DNA from: Micromonospora alfalfae
Lineage (GTDB): Bacteria; Actinomycetota; Actinomycetes; Mycobacteriales; Micromonosporaceae
Direction: 5' to 3'
DNA length: 64,000 nucleotides
Assembly (NCBI RefSeq): GCF_022230925.1
Contig: NZ_JAKKFH010000025.1
Location: forward strand, 62,001 to 126,000
Within the stretch, counting starts at the first letter, position 1. Every line of letters starts with the position of its first letter. The translations under genes and the position numbers were made by a program. The notes under the pieces are model-generated. The model worked only from the letters and a program-made list of their open reading frames with translations. It ran no database searches and was not told where the DNA came from. Below, piece after piece: positions 33,961 to 40,830 of this stretch.

Positions 33961-34024
33961 CACTCGGCGCACAGGTGCGCCGGACCTCGATACTCCAGGC
34001 TCGTGGTGTGCGTGGCGGGGGGCG

Positions 34025-34384
34025 CTACCCCTCCGCCGGCAAGTCGTGAAACCACCGGCGGGACGAGGCGGGCACCAGCAACAGGCCGACGATGACTGCC
34101 GCAGCGACGATCTGCAGCAGCCCTAACCCACCAGCCTCGGTGATCGTGACGACGCTGTACCCCACGCTGACAGTCGAGAAGACGGTCGTCCAAAACCGGG
34201 CCCGCCCGCTCCCACGCCACAAGCCGTAAGCCAACGCCAGGAGAAGAAGTACGCCTATCAACCCGGTGGCAACGGATGGACCATTCGCAAACATCATCGA
34301 CGCCGGGATGACGGCGCCCACAAGCAGAAGCACGGCGGCGACGGCGACCGGCATCGGAATGCGTCGCTGGCTCTGCTCGATCAT
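34025..34384 (-). CDS. small four-helix membrane protein, unknown
   Basis: 119 residues almost entirely of four hydrophobic helices (VAVAAVLLLVGAVIPASM, LIGVLLLLALAYGLW and two more). TAGCAT at 34391-34396 (minus strand) ends 6 bases before the ATG, so probably leaderless. No family recognised. Confidence 0.6.
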   Translation of the reverse strand: MIEQSQRRIPMPVAVAAVLLLVGAVIPASMMFANGPSVATGLIGVLLLLALAYGLWRGSGRARFWTTVFSTVSVGYSVVTITEAGGLGLLQIVAAAVIVGLLLVPASSRRWFHDLPAEG

Positions 34385-34431
34385 CGGCTCATGCTAGGCG
34401 TCATTCATTCGGTCCACTAGGCTGCGGCCCG

Positions 34432-35142
34432 CTACAGCACCACCGGGACCAGTTCGATGCCGCACATCGTCACGTGGGGCTCAACCAGTCGCTTGGCCTC
34501 CTCGGCATCCTTCTCGGTGAGGAAGACGCCGAGGTTGTGCCACCTCCGACGGCCGTCCTGCTCGGTCAATGCAGTCAGCAGGTGCAGGTAGCGGTGTCGT
34601 TCCCGGCGTACGCCCTCTGGTAGACCGGTGAGGAACGCATCCGCCACCTTCTGTGGCGAGGCGATGTCCAGCTCGCCGCCGACTCCGCTGAGCGGCTTGA
34701 CTGGCCACATCGGGTCGTACGGACTGAACGTGTTGAAGAACGAGGGCTGTACATCCGACAGCTCGCCCTCGCACCACCCGACATTGACGGTGATGACGTG
34801 GCCGGTCACCCCTTCACTCTCCAGCACGAGCACCCTGGCATTCTCCGAGCGGTAGCCGTCGTCACTGATGTCACCGCAGATCCGCGTGGCCTCGTCCCTG
34901 GTCGCGCACCGGATCACCAGCCCGTGGTACGCCGCCTGGATCTGCACGGCATCGACCGGGTTGAACAGCACCTCGATCGTCGTCGGAAGCCGGCCGCGAC
35001 CCTCGGGCATCTGGTCCGCCCGCAGCAGAAGCTGGCCGTACGTCGCCGAGTACGACCACAGCGCGAACAGCCGCTCGCTGCGGAAGAGTTCGACACCCGG
35101 GCGGAAGTCCTCGTCACGGTCGAGCCAGACCTTCGACGTCAT
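34432..35142 (-). CDS. hypothetical cytoplasmic protein
   Basis: 236 residues, no membrane helix. The ATG at 35142 is chosen because GGAGGG lies 7 bases upstream. It begins MTSKVWLDRDEDFRPGVELF and contains LLRADQMPEGRGRLPTTIEV and RHRYLHLLTALTEQDGRRR. No motif or family recognised. Last host gene on this strand before the integrated element. Confidence 0.6.
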   Translation of the reverse strand: MTSKVWLDRDEDFRPGVELFRSERLFALWSYSATYGQLLLRADQMPEGRGRLPTTIEVLFNPVDAVQIQAAYHGLVIRCATRDEATRICGDISDDGYRSENARVLVLESEGVTGHVITVNVGWCEGELSDVQPSFFNTFSPYDPMWPVKPLSGVGGELDIASPQKVADAFLTGLPEGVRRERHRYLHLLTALTEQDGRRRWHNLGVFLTEKDAEEAKRLVEPHVTMCGIELVPVVL

Positions 35143-35363
35143 CAGGTCACCCTCCGACACCGCGACGGCGATGGTCAAGATCAGGATTCCGAAGCTCGGG
35201 TGTCACAGCGGTTGGGGCGAATCTCCTCGTCGGCTCGACGGTGCGGGCGTCGAGGTGACATGACCGAGCCACACTTCTACGGCGCTGCCAAAGCTGGGCC
35301 CATGGTGGTCTGAGGATCGTGCCGTTAGCGCGGGGGCCCGAAGCGTCAGCTTGAGAGGCGCCG

Positions 35364-35732
35364 ATGTCCAGCTGTAGCGTTCTCCCAGTGGGACGGCTAG
35401 TGGACCGGCACCGTGATCTCGCCGGGTGGTTGGTGACGCCGCTGTTCACCCTGGTAGCCGCTCCAGTGTTGGCCTGCCTCGTCGGGGTGTTGGGAAGCCT
35501 CGGGGACCACAACGGCCCACCGGCCCTGTGCAAGGAGGCCATGGCGGAAAACATGTGCGAGGAGACCAGCCTCGGGGTGGTCGGCGTACATGTGGTCATC
35601 TCAGGCGGCATGTGGTTGCTGCTCTGGGTCATTCCGTGGTGGCGAGGTCTTCGCACAGTGCGCGTTCTGCTGGCCGTCGCCGCGACCGTCGTTCTCGTAC
35701 TCCTACCAGTACGGATGTTCAACTGGTCCTGA
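35364..35732 (+). CDS. small membrane protein, unknown
   Basis: 122 residues with three membrane helices: WLVTPLFTLVAAPVLACLVG, VVGVHVVISGGMWLLLWVI and VRVLLAVAATVVLVLLPV. Two Cys lie in the first outside loop (ALCKEAMAENMCEE). A GTG at 35388 is an alternative start. It is the last host gene before the attachment site; its stop is 70 bases from the tRNA fragment. Confidence 0.58.
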   Translation: MSSCSVLPVGRLVDRHRDLAGWLVTPLFTLVAAPVLACLVGVLGSLGDHNGPPALCKEAMAENMCEETSLGVVGVHVVISGGMWLLLWVIPWWRGLRTVRVLLAVAATVVLVLLPVRMFNWS

Positions 35733-35799
35733 CACGCCTGACAATCGCGCGTCGCGTTTCGGAGCAGCCTGCGCTGGGGCGAACTGGCCACGCTACGAA

Positions 35800-35846
35800 T
35801 GGTGGGGCGGGCGGGGCTCGAACCCGCGACCGAGGGATTATGAGTC
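35800..35846 (-). other. 3' tRNA-Met fragment, probable attL of the integrated element
   Basis: On the minus strand this reads as a tRNA from the anticodon loop (CTCATAA, anticodon CAT at 35840-35842) to an encoded CCA. It has a T stem GCGGG/CCCGC around TTCGAGC, an acceptor half CCGCCCC and discriminator A. The 3' anticodon stem is TCCCT, but the sequence before the loop is ACCGA and cannot pair, and no D arm or 5' acceptor half follows. It is therefore the duplicated 3' end left by tRNA-directed integration. The integrase gene starts 150 bases away on the fragment's 5' side, so the element lies to the right. Confidence 0.8.
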
Positions 35847-35948
35847 GGTGCCGGAAGTAGGGCCTGACCTGCGTCGGATTGCCCCACCGCAGGTCAGCAG
35901 TGGTGCTGGCACGACACGGGACGACACACAACGACCTGGGAGGCGCAT

Positions 35949-35972
35949 TTGGTGACCCCATGGGGTCACCAA
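35949..35972. promoter_or_regulatory. 24-bp perfect palindrome before the integrase gene
   Basis: TTGGTGACCCC (35949-35959), AT, then its exact complement (35962-35972). It ends 20 bases before the integrase ATG, where it would overlap the promoter or transcript start. Probably an operator for int control; an arm-type or excisionase site of attP is an alternative. Confidence 0.65.
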
Positions 35973-35992
35973 GTTCGGCTACCTTCCAACGC

Positions 35993-37369
35993 ATGGCGAC
36001 GATCGAGCATCGGGCCCAATCGGTGCGGGTGTGCTGGCGGCTCGGCGGCACCCGCGACGGCGCGCGCATGTCCGCGCCGTTCACCGCGGCTGACCCGGTG
36101 GCGGCTCTCGCTTTGGCGATGCAGGCCAAGAAGCTCGTTGAGGCGTACGAGCACCGGATCACCCGCGACGAGGTGCTGCGCATCATCCTGCCTGAGGAGG
36201 AGGAAACCTCAACCCTTGGCGGCATCACCCTCGCCGACTGGGCAAAGCTCTGGTACGAGGACCGCAAGCCTGTCAACCCTGACGTGCCCGGCATGGATGA
36301 CATCCAGCTCGACACTCTTGAAAAGTACATGCAGATCCTGCGGTCGCGAGTGCTCCCGTATCTCGGTCACAAGTTCCTGGCTGAACTCACCGCCGAAGAG
36401 AGCGGTGAGAAGACCCTCAAGGAGTGGGTGCGGGCGCTGCGGAAGTCCCGGGTGAAGCGCACGAAGAGCAACCCGGGCGGGAAGCCGATCTCCGCCAGCT
36501 CCGTCCGTGCCGCACACGTCGTCCTGCACATGGTGCTGGGTGCCGCGGTGCCGCGTTTCATCCCGTTCAACCCGGTCGCCCGGCAGGGTGGTGAGCGGAA
36601 GAACCGGCTCGGCCTGCCGAAGGCGCGAGCGTTCGAGGGCATGTTCCTCGACGTGTGGGAGGTCGAACGGATTGCCCAGTACTGCGACGACCAGATCCGC
36701 GACCTGTGGTTCGTCCTTGTCAGCACCGGCCTGCGGTTGGGTGAACTGTTGGTGTTGCGGGTTCAGGACGTCACCGTGGAGGGCAAGGAGCCTGAGGTTC
36801 GGGTTCGGCGGGCGTTGAAAAGCGACGGGTCGATCGGGTTGCCGAAGTCGGAGACGTCAGTTCGGGCGGTGTCGGTGTCCACGGAGGTGGCCGCTGTGCT
36901 CGCGGCGCGGTGCAAGGGTAAGGGGCCCCGGGGGTTGATCTTTCCGTGTCCGGGCAAGAAGCGGACTAGGGGCGCGGAGCAGACGTGGGCGGAGAACAAC
37001 CTGTACCGCAGGCATTGGCTGCCGGCCGTTGCGGAGGCGATGCGGTGTTCGGAGCACCCGCCGCCGGAGCCGCCGAAGCCGGCCCGGGGTCCGCGTCGGA
37101 GGTTGCGCTTTGACGAGGTGTCGACGTGTGCATGCCCTGGGGTGCTGCGCCGCCGGCCCCGCCTGCATGACGGCAGACATACTCATGCCACTGACCTGAT
37201 CCGCGACGGTTGGGAGCTGCACGATGTGCAGCGGCGGTTGGGCCACGCCTCGCCGGTCACGACGCTCACGATCTACGGGCACGCGTGGGATGGGCCGAAG
37301 CGGAAGATGCTCGACGAGTTGGCGGAACGCCGCAGGAAGAAGCTTCTACTGGACGACGAGGCGGCCTAA
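35993..37369 (+). CDS. int: tyrosine recombinase/integrase
   Basis: 458-residue phage integrase. An N-terminal SAM-like core-binding domain (about 75-190) precedes the catalytic domain with Arg248 (TGLRLGELLVL), His392 and Arg395 (LHDGRHTHA), His418 (LGHASP) and nucleophile Tyr428. All catalytic residues are in place, so the enzyme should be active. The ATG at 35993 is used because the upstream open frame crosses the palindrome. Together with the tRNA fragment it marks a tRNA-Met-integrated element. The 3' end overlaps the convergent repressor gene by 4 bases. Confidence 0.92.
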   Translation: MATIEHRAQSVRVCWRLGGTRDGARMSAPFTAADPVAALALAMQAKKLVEAYEHRITRDEVLRIILPEEEETSTLGGITLADWAKLWYEDRKPVNPDVPGMDDIQLDTLEKYMQILRSRVLPYLGHKFLAELTAEESGEKTLKEWVRALRKSRVKRTKSNPGGKPISASSVRAAHVVLHMVLGAAVPRFIPFNPVARQGGERKNRLGLPKARAFEGMFLDVWEVERIAQYCDDQIRDLWFVLVSTGLRLGELLVLRVQDVTVEGKEPEVRVRRALKSDGSIGLPKSETSVRAVSVSTEVAAVLAARCKGKGPRGLIFPCPGKKRTRGAEQTWAENNLYRRHWLPAVAEAMRCSEHPPPEPPKPARGPRRRLRFDEVSTCACPGVLRRRPRLHDGRHTHATDLIRDGWELHDVQRRLGHASPVTTLTIYGHAWDGPKRKMLDELAERRRKKLLLDDEAA

Positions 37370-37767
37370 GCCCCGCGGTCGCGGGCTTCCTGTTGTTCGG
37401 CCTCCCGCAGCCGGGTGATCTGTTCGAGCAGCGAGTCGGCCCACCGGCGCAGCGGCCCCGATCTGTTCGGGTTGGCGCCGATCGCGCGCACGGCCTCTTC
37501 GAGCTGGCTGAGGGTTGGGCCTTCGAGGGGTGTGGGTTGCCCGCCGCCGAGGATGCTTCGGATGCTGCCGGGCGCCCATTCGAGTGCGCGTTCGATTCCT
37601 GCGTAGTTGTGGGGCAGTGTTTTGCGCGCGTCGGATTCGAGGTTGATCCATGTTCCGCGTGCGATTCCGGCTTGGTCGGCGGCGGTGTTTACGGTCAAGC
37701 CCAGGCGTTCTCGGCGCTCGCGCACGATGGCTCCGAGTGTTGGTTGCCACTCCCCAGCGTTAACCAC
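37366..37767 (-). CDS. XRE-type phage repressor
   Basis: 133-residue HTH_3-like protein, likely the immunity repressor. The HTH is at about 12-50 (VRERRERLGLTVNTAADQAG then IARGTWINLES). A helical C-terminal half (TLSQLEEAVRAIGANPNRS) may multimerise. It is transcribed against the early genes and faces a small HTH gene across a region with repeat arrays, the classic lysogeny-switch layout. The GTG start has no ribosome-binding site. The longer minus-strand frame upstream crosses the operators and was rejected. Confidence 0.78.
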   Translation of the reverse strand: MVNAGEWQPTLGAIVRERRERLGLTVNTAADQAGIARGTWINLESDARKTLPHNYAGIERALEWAPGSIRSILGGGQPTPLEGPTLSQLEEAVRAIGANPNRSGPLRRWADSLLEQITRLREAEQQEARDRGA

Positions 37768-37822
37768 GCATCGAATCGTCGCAGTACAAGGATGTGCAAT
37801 GAAAGGCGGGGGGCGAAGGTTG

Positions 37823-37841
37823 AACCCGATTGGTCCGGGTT
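37823..37841. promoter_or_regulatory. inverted-repeat operator near the repressor
   Basis: AACCCG-N7-CGGGTT (37823-37828 and 37836-37841), each arm flanked by a GTTGAAC-type sequence, in the gap between repressor and the next gene. Candidate repressor operator. Confidence 0.45.
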
Positions 37842-37882
37842 GAACATGATGCAACTTGCTTGGCCGCGTCCCTAGCTCAGGC

Positions 37883-37910
37883 GTTGCACACTGTTGTACA
37901 GTGTTGGACA
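37883..37910. promoter_or_regulatory. three phased operator half-sites at an early start
   Basis: GTTGCACA (37883), GTTGTACA (37893) and GTTGGACA (37903) repeat at exactly 10-base intervals, one helical turn. An embedded inverted repeat ACACTG-N5-CAGTGT lies at 37888-37904. TACAGT (37897-37902) would be the -10 for a leaderless start at 37910. A protein bound here would cover promoter and start codon. Confidence 0.62.
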
Positions 37911-38146
37911 TGACCTACGAGCACGCCAGCGTAGAGATCGACGGGACAAAGCTCCGCCGACTCCGCAAGGACGCCGGGCTCAACGTCGTCCAACTAGCCG
38001 ACAAACTCGGCATCTCCTTCAGCTACCTCGCGGCGATCGAACGCGGGGACCGCCCAACAGTGCCGCCTGCCCGTTACATCACCATCTGCGACGCGCTCGG
38101 CATCGAAGACCGCACCACCCTGCACAAGATGCGGGCAGCCGCGTGA
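37910..38146 (+). CDS. small XRE-family HTH regulator
   Basis: 78 residues, a single Cro/C1-type HTH (LRRLRKDAGLNVVQLADKLG then ISFSYLAAIERGDRP), opposite the repressor. Cro-like by position. The ATG at 37910 directly follows the phased repeats, and the mRNA is probably leaderless. It overlaps the next gene by 4 bases. Confidence 0.8.
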   Translation: MTYEHASVEIDGTKLRRLRKDAGLNVVQLADKLGISFSYLAAIERGDRPTVPPARYITICDALGIEDRTTLHKMRAAA

Positions 38147-38457
38147 ACGCCGACACGCCGCTGACACTGCCCGAGGTGGCCGCGTTGACCGGGCTTTCGC
38201 TGCGCTCGATCGAGCGCGGTTGCCGCAACGGCACGATCGAGCACACGCCGATCGGCGACGGCACCATCAAGCAGCACCGGCGCATGTACCCGCATCAGGT
38301 GGAGAAGCTGCTCGAAGCGCGCAGGCAGGGGGCCACCCAGCCGTTGGCGCGGGCGGGGACGCAGCCACCGGAGGTGGAACCGGTTGACCCCCTGGCCGAG
38401 GCTCGCGCGGCTTCCCGCCGGCTGAACGCCCGCCGCCTCACGGGTCGTGCCGCATGA
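38143..38457 (+). CDS. excisionase-like HTH protein
   Basis: 104 residues; N-terminal winged-helix/MerR-like HTH (LTLPEVAALTGLSLRSIERG then CRNGTIEHTPIGDG) as in phage excisionases and AlpA proteins, followed by a basic tail. GTG start coupled to the previous gene (GTGA). Position next to int and the switch fits an Xis/RDF or early regulator; a Gp3-type directionality factor is also encoded at 49.2 kb. Confidence 0.7.
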   Translation: MNADTPLTLPEVAALTGLSLRSIERGCRNGTIEHTPIGDGTIKQHRRMYPHQVEKLLEARRQGATQPLARAGTQPPEVEPVDPLAEARAASRRLNARRLTGRAA

Positions 38458-38630
38458 GCCCCGACCTGATCGTCCACGAAGCCGGCACCGCCAAACGGCT
38501 GCTCACCATGCCCGACCACTACTCGGTCGAGGTGGGCGACTACCTGCCCTACGTTGTTGAGGGCGCGCCCCAGGTGCTCGAACTGCTCAACCTGCGGGCC
38601 AAAGCCAACGCTGAGGCTGCACGCCGATGA
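38454..38630 (+). CDS. small hypothetical protein
   Basis: 58 residues beginning MSPDLIVHEAGTAKRLLTMP and ending LELLNLRAKANAEAARR. It overlaps both neighbours by 4 bases (ATGA), which supports its being translated. No motif recognised. Confidence 0.65.
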   Translation: MSPDLIVHEAGTAKRLLTMPDHYSVEVGDYLPYVVEGAPQVLELLNLRAKANAEAARR

Positions 38631-39409
38631 CGACCCTCGCGCAGGTGTTCGAGTACGACGCCACCCAGATCCGCACGCTCTCGCTTGACGGCAAGCCGTG
38701 GTTCGTCGTCGCGGACCTCTGCCGGATCCTGGATCTGTCCAACCCGACGATGGCCGCGAATCGTCTCGATGCCGATGACCTAAGCACTGCTGAGGTCATC
38801 GACGGCATGGGCCGCACCCAGCAGGCGCGCATCGCCAGCGAGTCTGGGCTGTACGAGCTGGTCTTCCAGTCGCGGAAGCCGGAGGCGCGGTCGTTCCGCC
38901 GTTGGGTGACCAACGAGGTGCTGCCCGCGATCCGATCAACCGGACGCTACGAGGCGCCACAGGCTCCCGCGCTTCCGCAGACGTACGCGGCGGCTCTGCG
39001 GGAGCTGGCGTCCACGGTCGAGCAGCGCGACGCCGCACAAGCGCAGCTGGCCGTCGCCGCCCTCAAGGCCGAGTCGTGGGACACCCTCGCGTCCGCTGAT
39101 GGTGACTTCTCCGTCGGTGACGCCGCGAAGATTCTCAGCCGCGACCCGGTGATCAAACTCGGTCAGGGCCGCCTGTTCACGGTCCTCCGTGACCTGGGCT
39201 GGCTGTACCGGCAGCGCGGCGACCAACGCTGGCGCGTCTATCAGCAGCACATCGAAGCCGGACGGCTGTCTGAGTTGCCGTCTTCCCACTATCACCCGCG
39301 CACCGGCGAACTGGTCCTTGACCCGCCTCAGGTGCGTGTGACGGCCAAGGGCATCGCTGAACTGCACCGCCACCTGGGCGCGACCAGCGTGCCGCAGATC
39401 GACCCCTGA
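38627..39409 (+). CDS. phage antirepressor, Bro-N and KilAC domains
   Basis: 260 residues. The N-terminal Bro-N domain (TLSLDGKPWFVVADLCRILD, ESGLYELVFQSRKPEAR, FRRWVTNEVLPAIRSTGRY) is joined to a C-terminal KilAC/phage antirepressor domain (FSVGDAAKILSRD, LFTVLRDLGWLYRQRGDQ). Such proteins bind DNA or repressor and promote lytic switching. Located in the early operon beside the repressor. A hairpin follows the gene. Confidence 0.88.
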   Translation: MTTLAQVFEYDATQIRTLSLDGKPWFVVADLCRILDLSNPTMAANRLDADDLSTAEVIDGMGRTQQARIASESGLYELVFQSRKPEARSFRRWVTNEVLPAIRSTGRYEAPQAPALPQTYAAALRELASTVEQRDAAQAQLAVAALKAESWDTLASADGDFSVGDAAKILSRDPVIKLGQGRLFTVLRDLGWLYRQRGDQRWRVYQQHIEAGRLSELPSSHYHPRTGELVLDPPQVRVTAKGIAELHRHLGATSVPQIDP

Positions 39410-39418
39410 CATGAGCGA

Positions 39419-39446
39419 GCGCCCACCGGGGCCCACCGGTGAGCGC
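39419..39446. terminator. imperfect hairpin after the antirepressor gene
   Basis: Arms 39419-39429 and 39436-39446, 11 bases with one mismatch, 6-base loop, starting 10 bases after the antirepressor stop. Likely a terminator or attenuator separating the switch genes from the long downstream operon. Confidence 0.45.
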
Positions 39447-39489
39447 CTGCCGCTCCATCACCACACCCGATCCACAGTGAGGACTTCGG

Positions 39490-39780
39490 ATGACGATGAC
39501 GACTTCAACGATAGACCAACCTAACCGTTTGGCCGATACCGCTACCCGTGTTCTGCCCGGCCCGTCGGATGACGCGGCGTGGACTGCGGAGACGGTGGCC
39601 GACATTGCCCGCGTAACCGTCGATGAGCGGGCGCACGCCCTCGCCCACCCGGTGCCGCAGCACGGCTGCCCGTATGGCGAGTGCGCCGGGGGGCAGGTCG
39701 CCTACCGGAACCCGGCTGCTGAGCTGACCTGGATCGAGGACGCCCGGTGGTCGCCGGTCCGGCACGAGGTGACCGCGTGA
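39490..39780 (+). CDS. hypothetical protein
   Basis: 96 residues with a GAGGA site 6 bases before the ATG. Contains QHGCPYGECAGGQVAYRN, a C-x4-C pair that might bind metal. First gene of the long coupled series. Confidence 0.6.
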   Translation: MTMTTSTIDQPNRLADTATRVLPGPSDDAAWTAETVADIARVTVDERAHALAHPVPQHGCPYGECAGGQVAYRNPAAELTWIEDARWSPVRHEVTA

Positions 39781-39965
39781 CCACCGGCCGCATCTCCGGG
39801 GATTCGGTGCCGTCGTGGGACGAGTCGGAGGCCCGCGCGTCGCACGCGGAGTGGCAGCGGATGGAGAACCGGCGCCAGTGGGTGTGGATTCTCGGGTGTG
39901 CTGCCGTGGCGGCTGTGGTGTTGGTGTCGGCGCTGCTGCTGCTGAACGGCGGTGAGGTCGTATGA
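39777..39965 (+). CDS. small single-pass membrane protein
   Basis: 62 residues. A charged N-terminus and one C-terminal helix (WVWILGCAAVAAVVLVSALL). GTG start overlapping the previous stop (GTGA) and coupled to the next gene (ATGA). Function unknown. Confidence 0.6.
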   Translation: MTTGRISGDSVPSWDESEARASHAEWQRMENRRQWVWILGCAAVAAVVLVSALLLLNGGEVV

Positions 39966-40141
39966 CCGCCGGACTGTTGCGCCTGGTGCCGACGGATGGC
40001 CGCCCGCCGACGGTGCTGCCGTTCAAGGCCGAAGACGTGCCGGCGGCGTTGCGGCTGCTGGGCCGGTACGCGGCTGCTCAGTCGGTGCGGTCGGGTCGGC
40101 GCCGGGTCGAGTTCGTGGTCGGTGGCGGTGACGCCGCGTGA
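39962..40141 (+). CDS. small basic hypothetical protein
   Basis: 59 residues (starts MTAGLLRLVPTDGRPPTV, ends RRVEFVVGGGDAA). Coupled to the preceding gene by ATGA. No motif recognised. Confidence 0.5.
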   Translation: MTAGLLRLVPTDGRPPTVLPFKAEDVPAALRLLGRYAAAQSVRSGRRRVEFVVGGGDAA

Positions 40142-40230
40142 GTGATCCACCCGCTGTCGGAGCGCAGGCGCGTGACGTTCCCGCAGCCCGCAACCGCTCC
40201 CCCCGCCCTCAGCCTGTCAGGAGATTCCCG

Positions 40231-40830
40231 ATGACCCGTACCCAGCGCACCGCCCTTCTCGGCGCCGCCTACATCGCAACGATCGTTGCCGCGAACCTCG
40301 CCACCGCATGGGTCGGCGTCATCGGCTGGCCGCCTGTTGAAGTCACGGCAGGCACTCTCGCCTTCGGTGCGTCCTTCGTTTTCCGCGACGCCTTGCACGA
40401 GGTGGCTACCAAAACCTTCGGCAAGTCGCGTGGCAGGGCGGCAGTCTTCGCCGCGATCGCCGCCAGCTCGGTTATCTCTGCGTTGCTCACCTACGCGCTC
40501 ACGGACCACCCGCAGCCGTGGCGGATCGCCGCAGCATCCGGTATTGGCTGCTTGTTCGCCGAAGGCAGCGACATGCGGGTGTTCATCTGGTTGCGAGAGC
40601 GCACCCGAGCCGGGGCGTGGATCCTGTCCAACCTCGTCGCCGCGCCCATCGACAGTGTCCTGTTCCTGTGGATCGCCGGGTTCCCGGTCGGCGGCTGGTG
40701 GGCGCAGACGGCGGTCAAGTTCGTCATCGGCCTCATCGTCACCGGCCTGTACTTCCTGGTCGAGAAGCCCCGCAAGGAGGTGACCAGCGGTGATGTACTT
40801 CGGGACCGCCTCCACCGAGCGAGTGCGTGA
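40231..40830 (+). CDS. VUT/YhhQ-family transporter, predicted queuosine-precursor uptake
   Basis: 199 residues, six or so membrane helices, matching the VUT (vitamin uptake-like, DUF165/YhhQ) family. Its E. coli member imports the 7-deazaguanine preQ0/preQ1. Recognisable parts are YIATIVAANLATAWVGVI, TLAFGASFVFRDALHEV and the acidic/aromatic helices EGSDMRVFIWLRER and NLVAAPIDSVLFLWIAG. The ATG at 40231 has AGGAG at 7 bases; an upstream GTG coupled to the previous gene is less likely. It overlaps the DpdA-like gene by 41 bases. Together they suggest uptake of a deazaguanine for insertion into phage DNA. Confidence 0.85.
   Translation: MTRTQRTALLGAAYIATIVAANLATAWVGVIGWPPVEVTAGTLAFGASFVFRDALHEVATKTFGKSRGRAAVFAAIAASSVISALLTYALTDHPQPWRIAAASGIGCLFAEGSDMRVFIWLRERTRAGAWILSNLVAAPIDSVLFLWIAGFPVGGWWAQTAVKFVIGLIVTGLYFLVEKPRKEVTSGDVLRDRLHRASA

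Noticed and set aside
35800..35846. Complete tRNA gene
   Set aside because: Only the anticodon loop to CCA is present; the sequence on the 5' side cannot form the anticodon stem, D arm or acceptor stem.
37768..37911. N-terminal extension of the phage repressor upstream to 37911
   Set aside because: It would translate the operator repeats, and the HTH domain starts only after 37767.
38143..38457. Calling the HTH protein a definite excisionase
   Set aside because: AlpA/MerR-like HTH proteins are equally often regulators, and two other candidates (46271-46504 and the Gp3-like protein) exist in the element.
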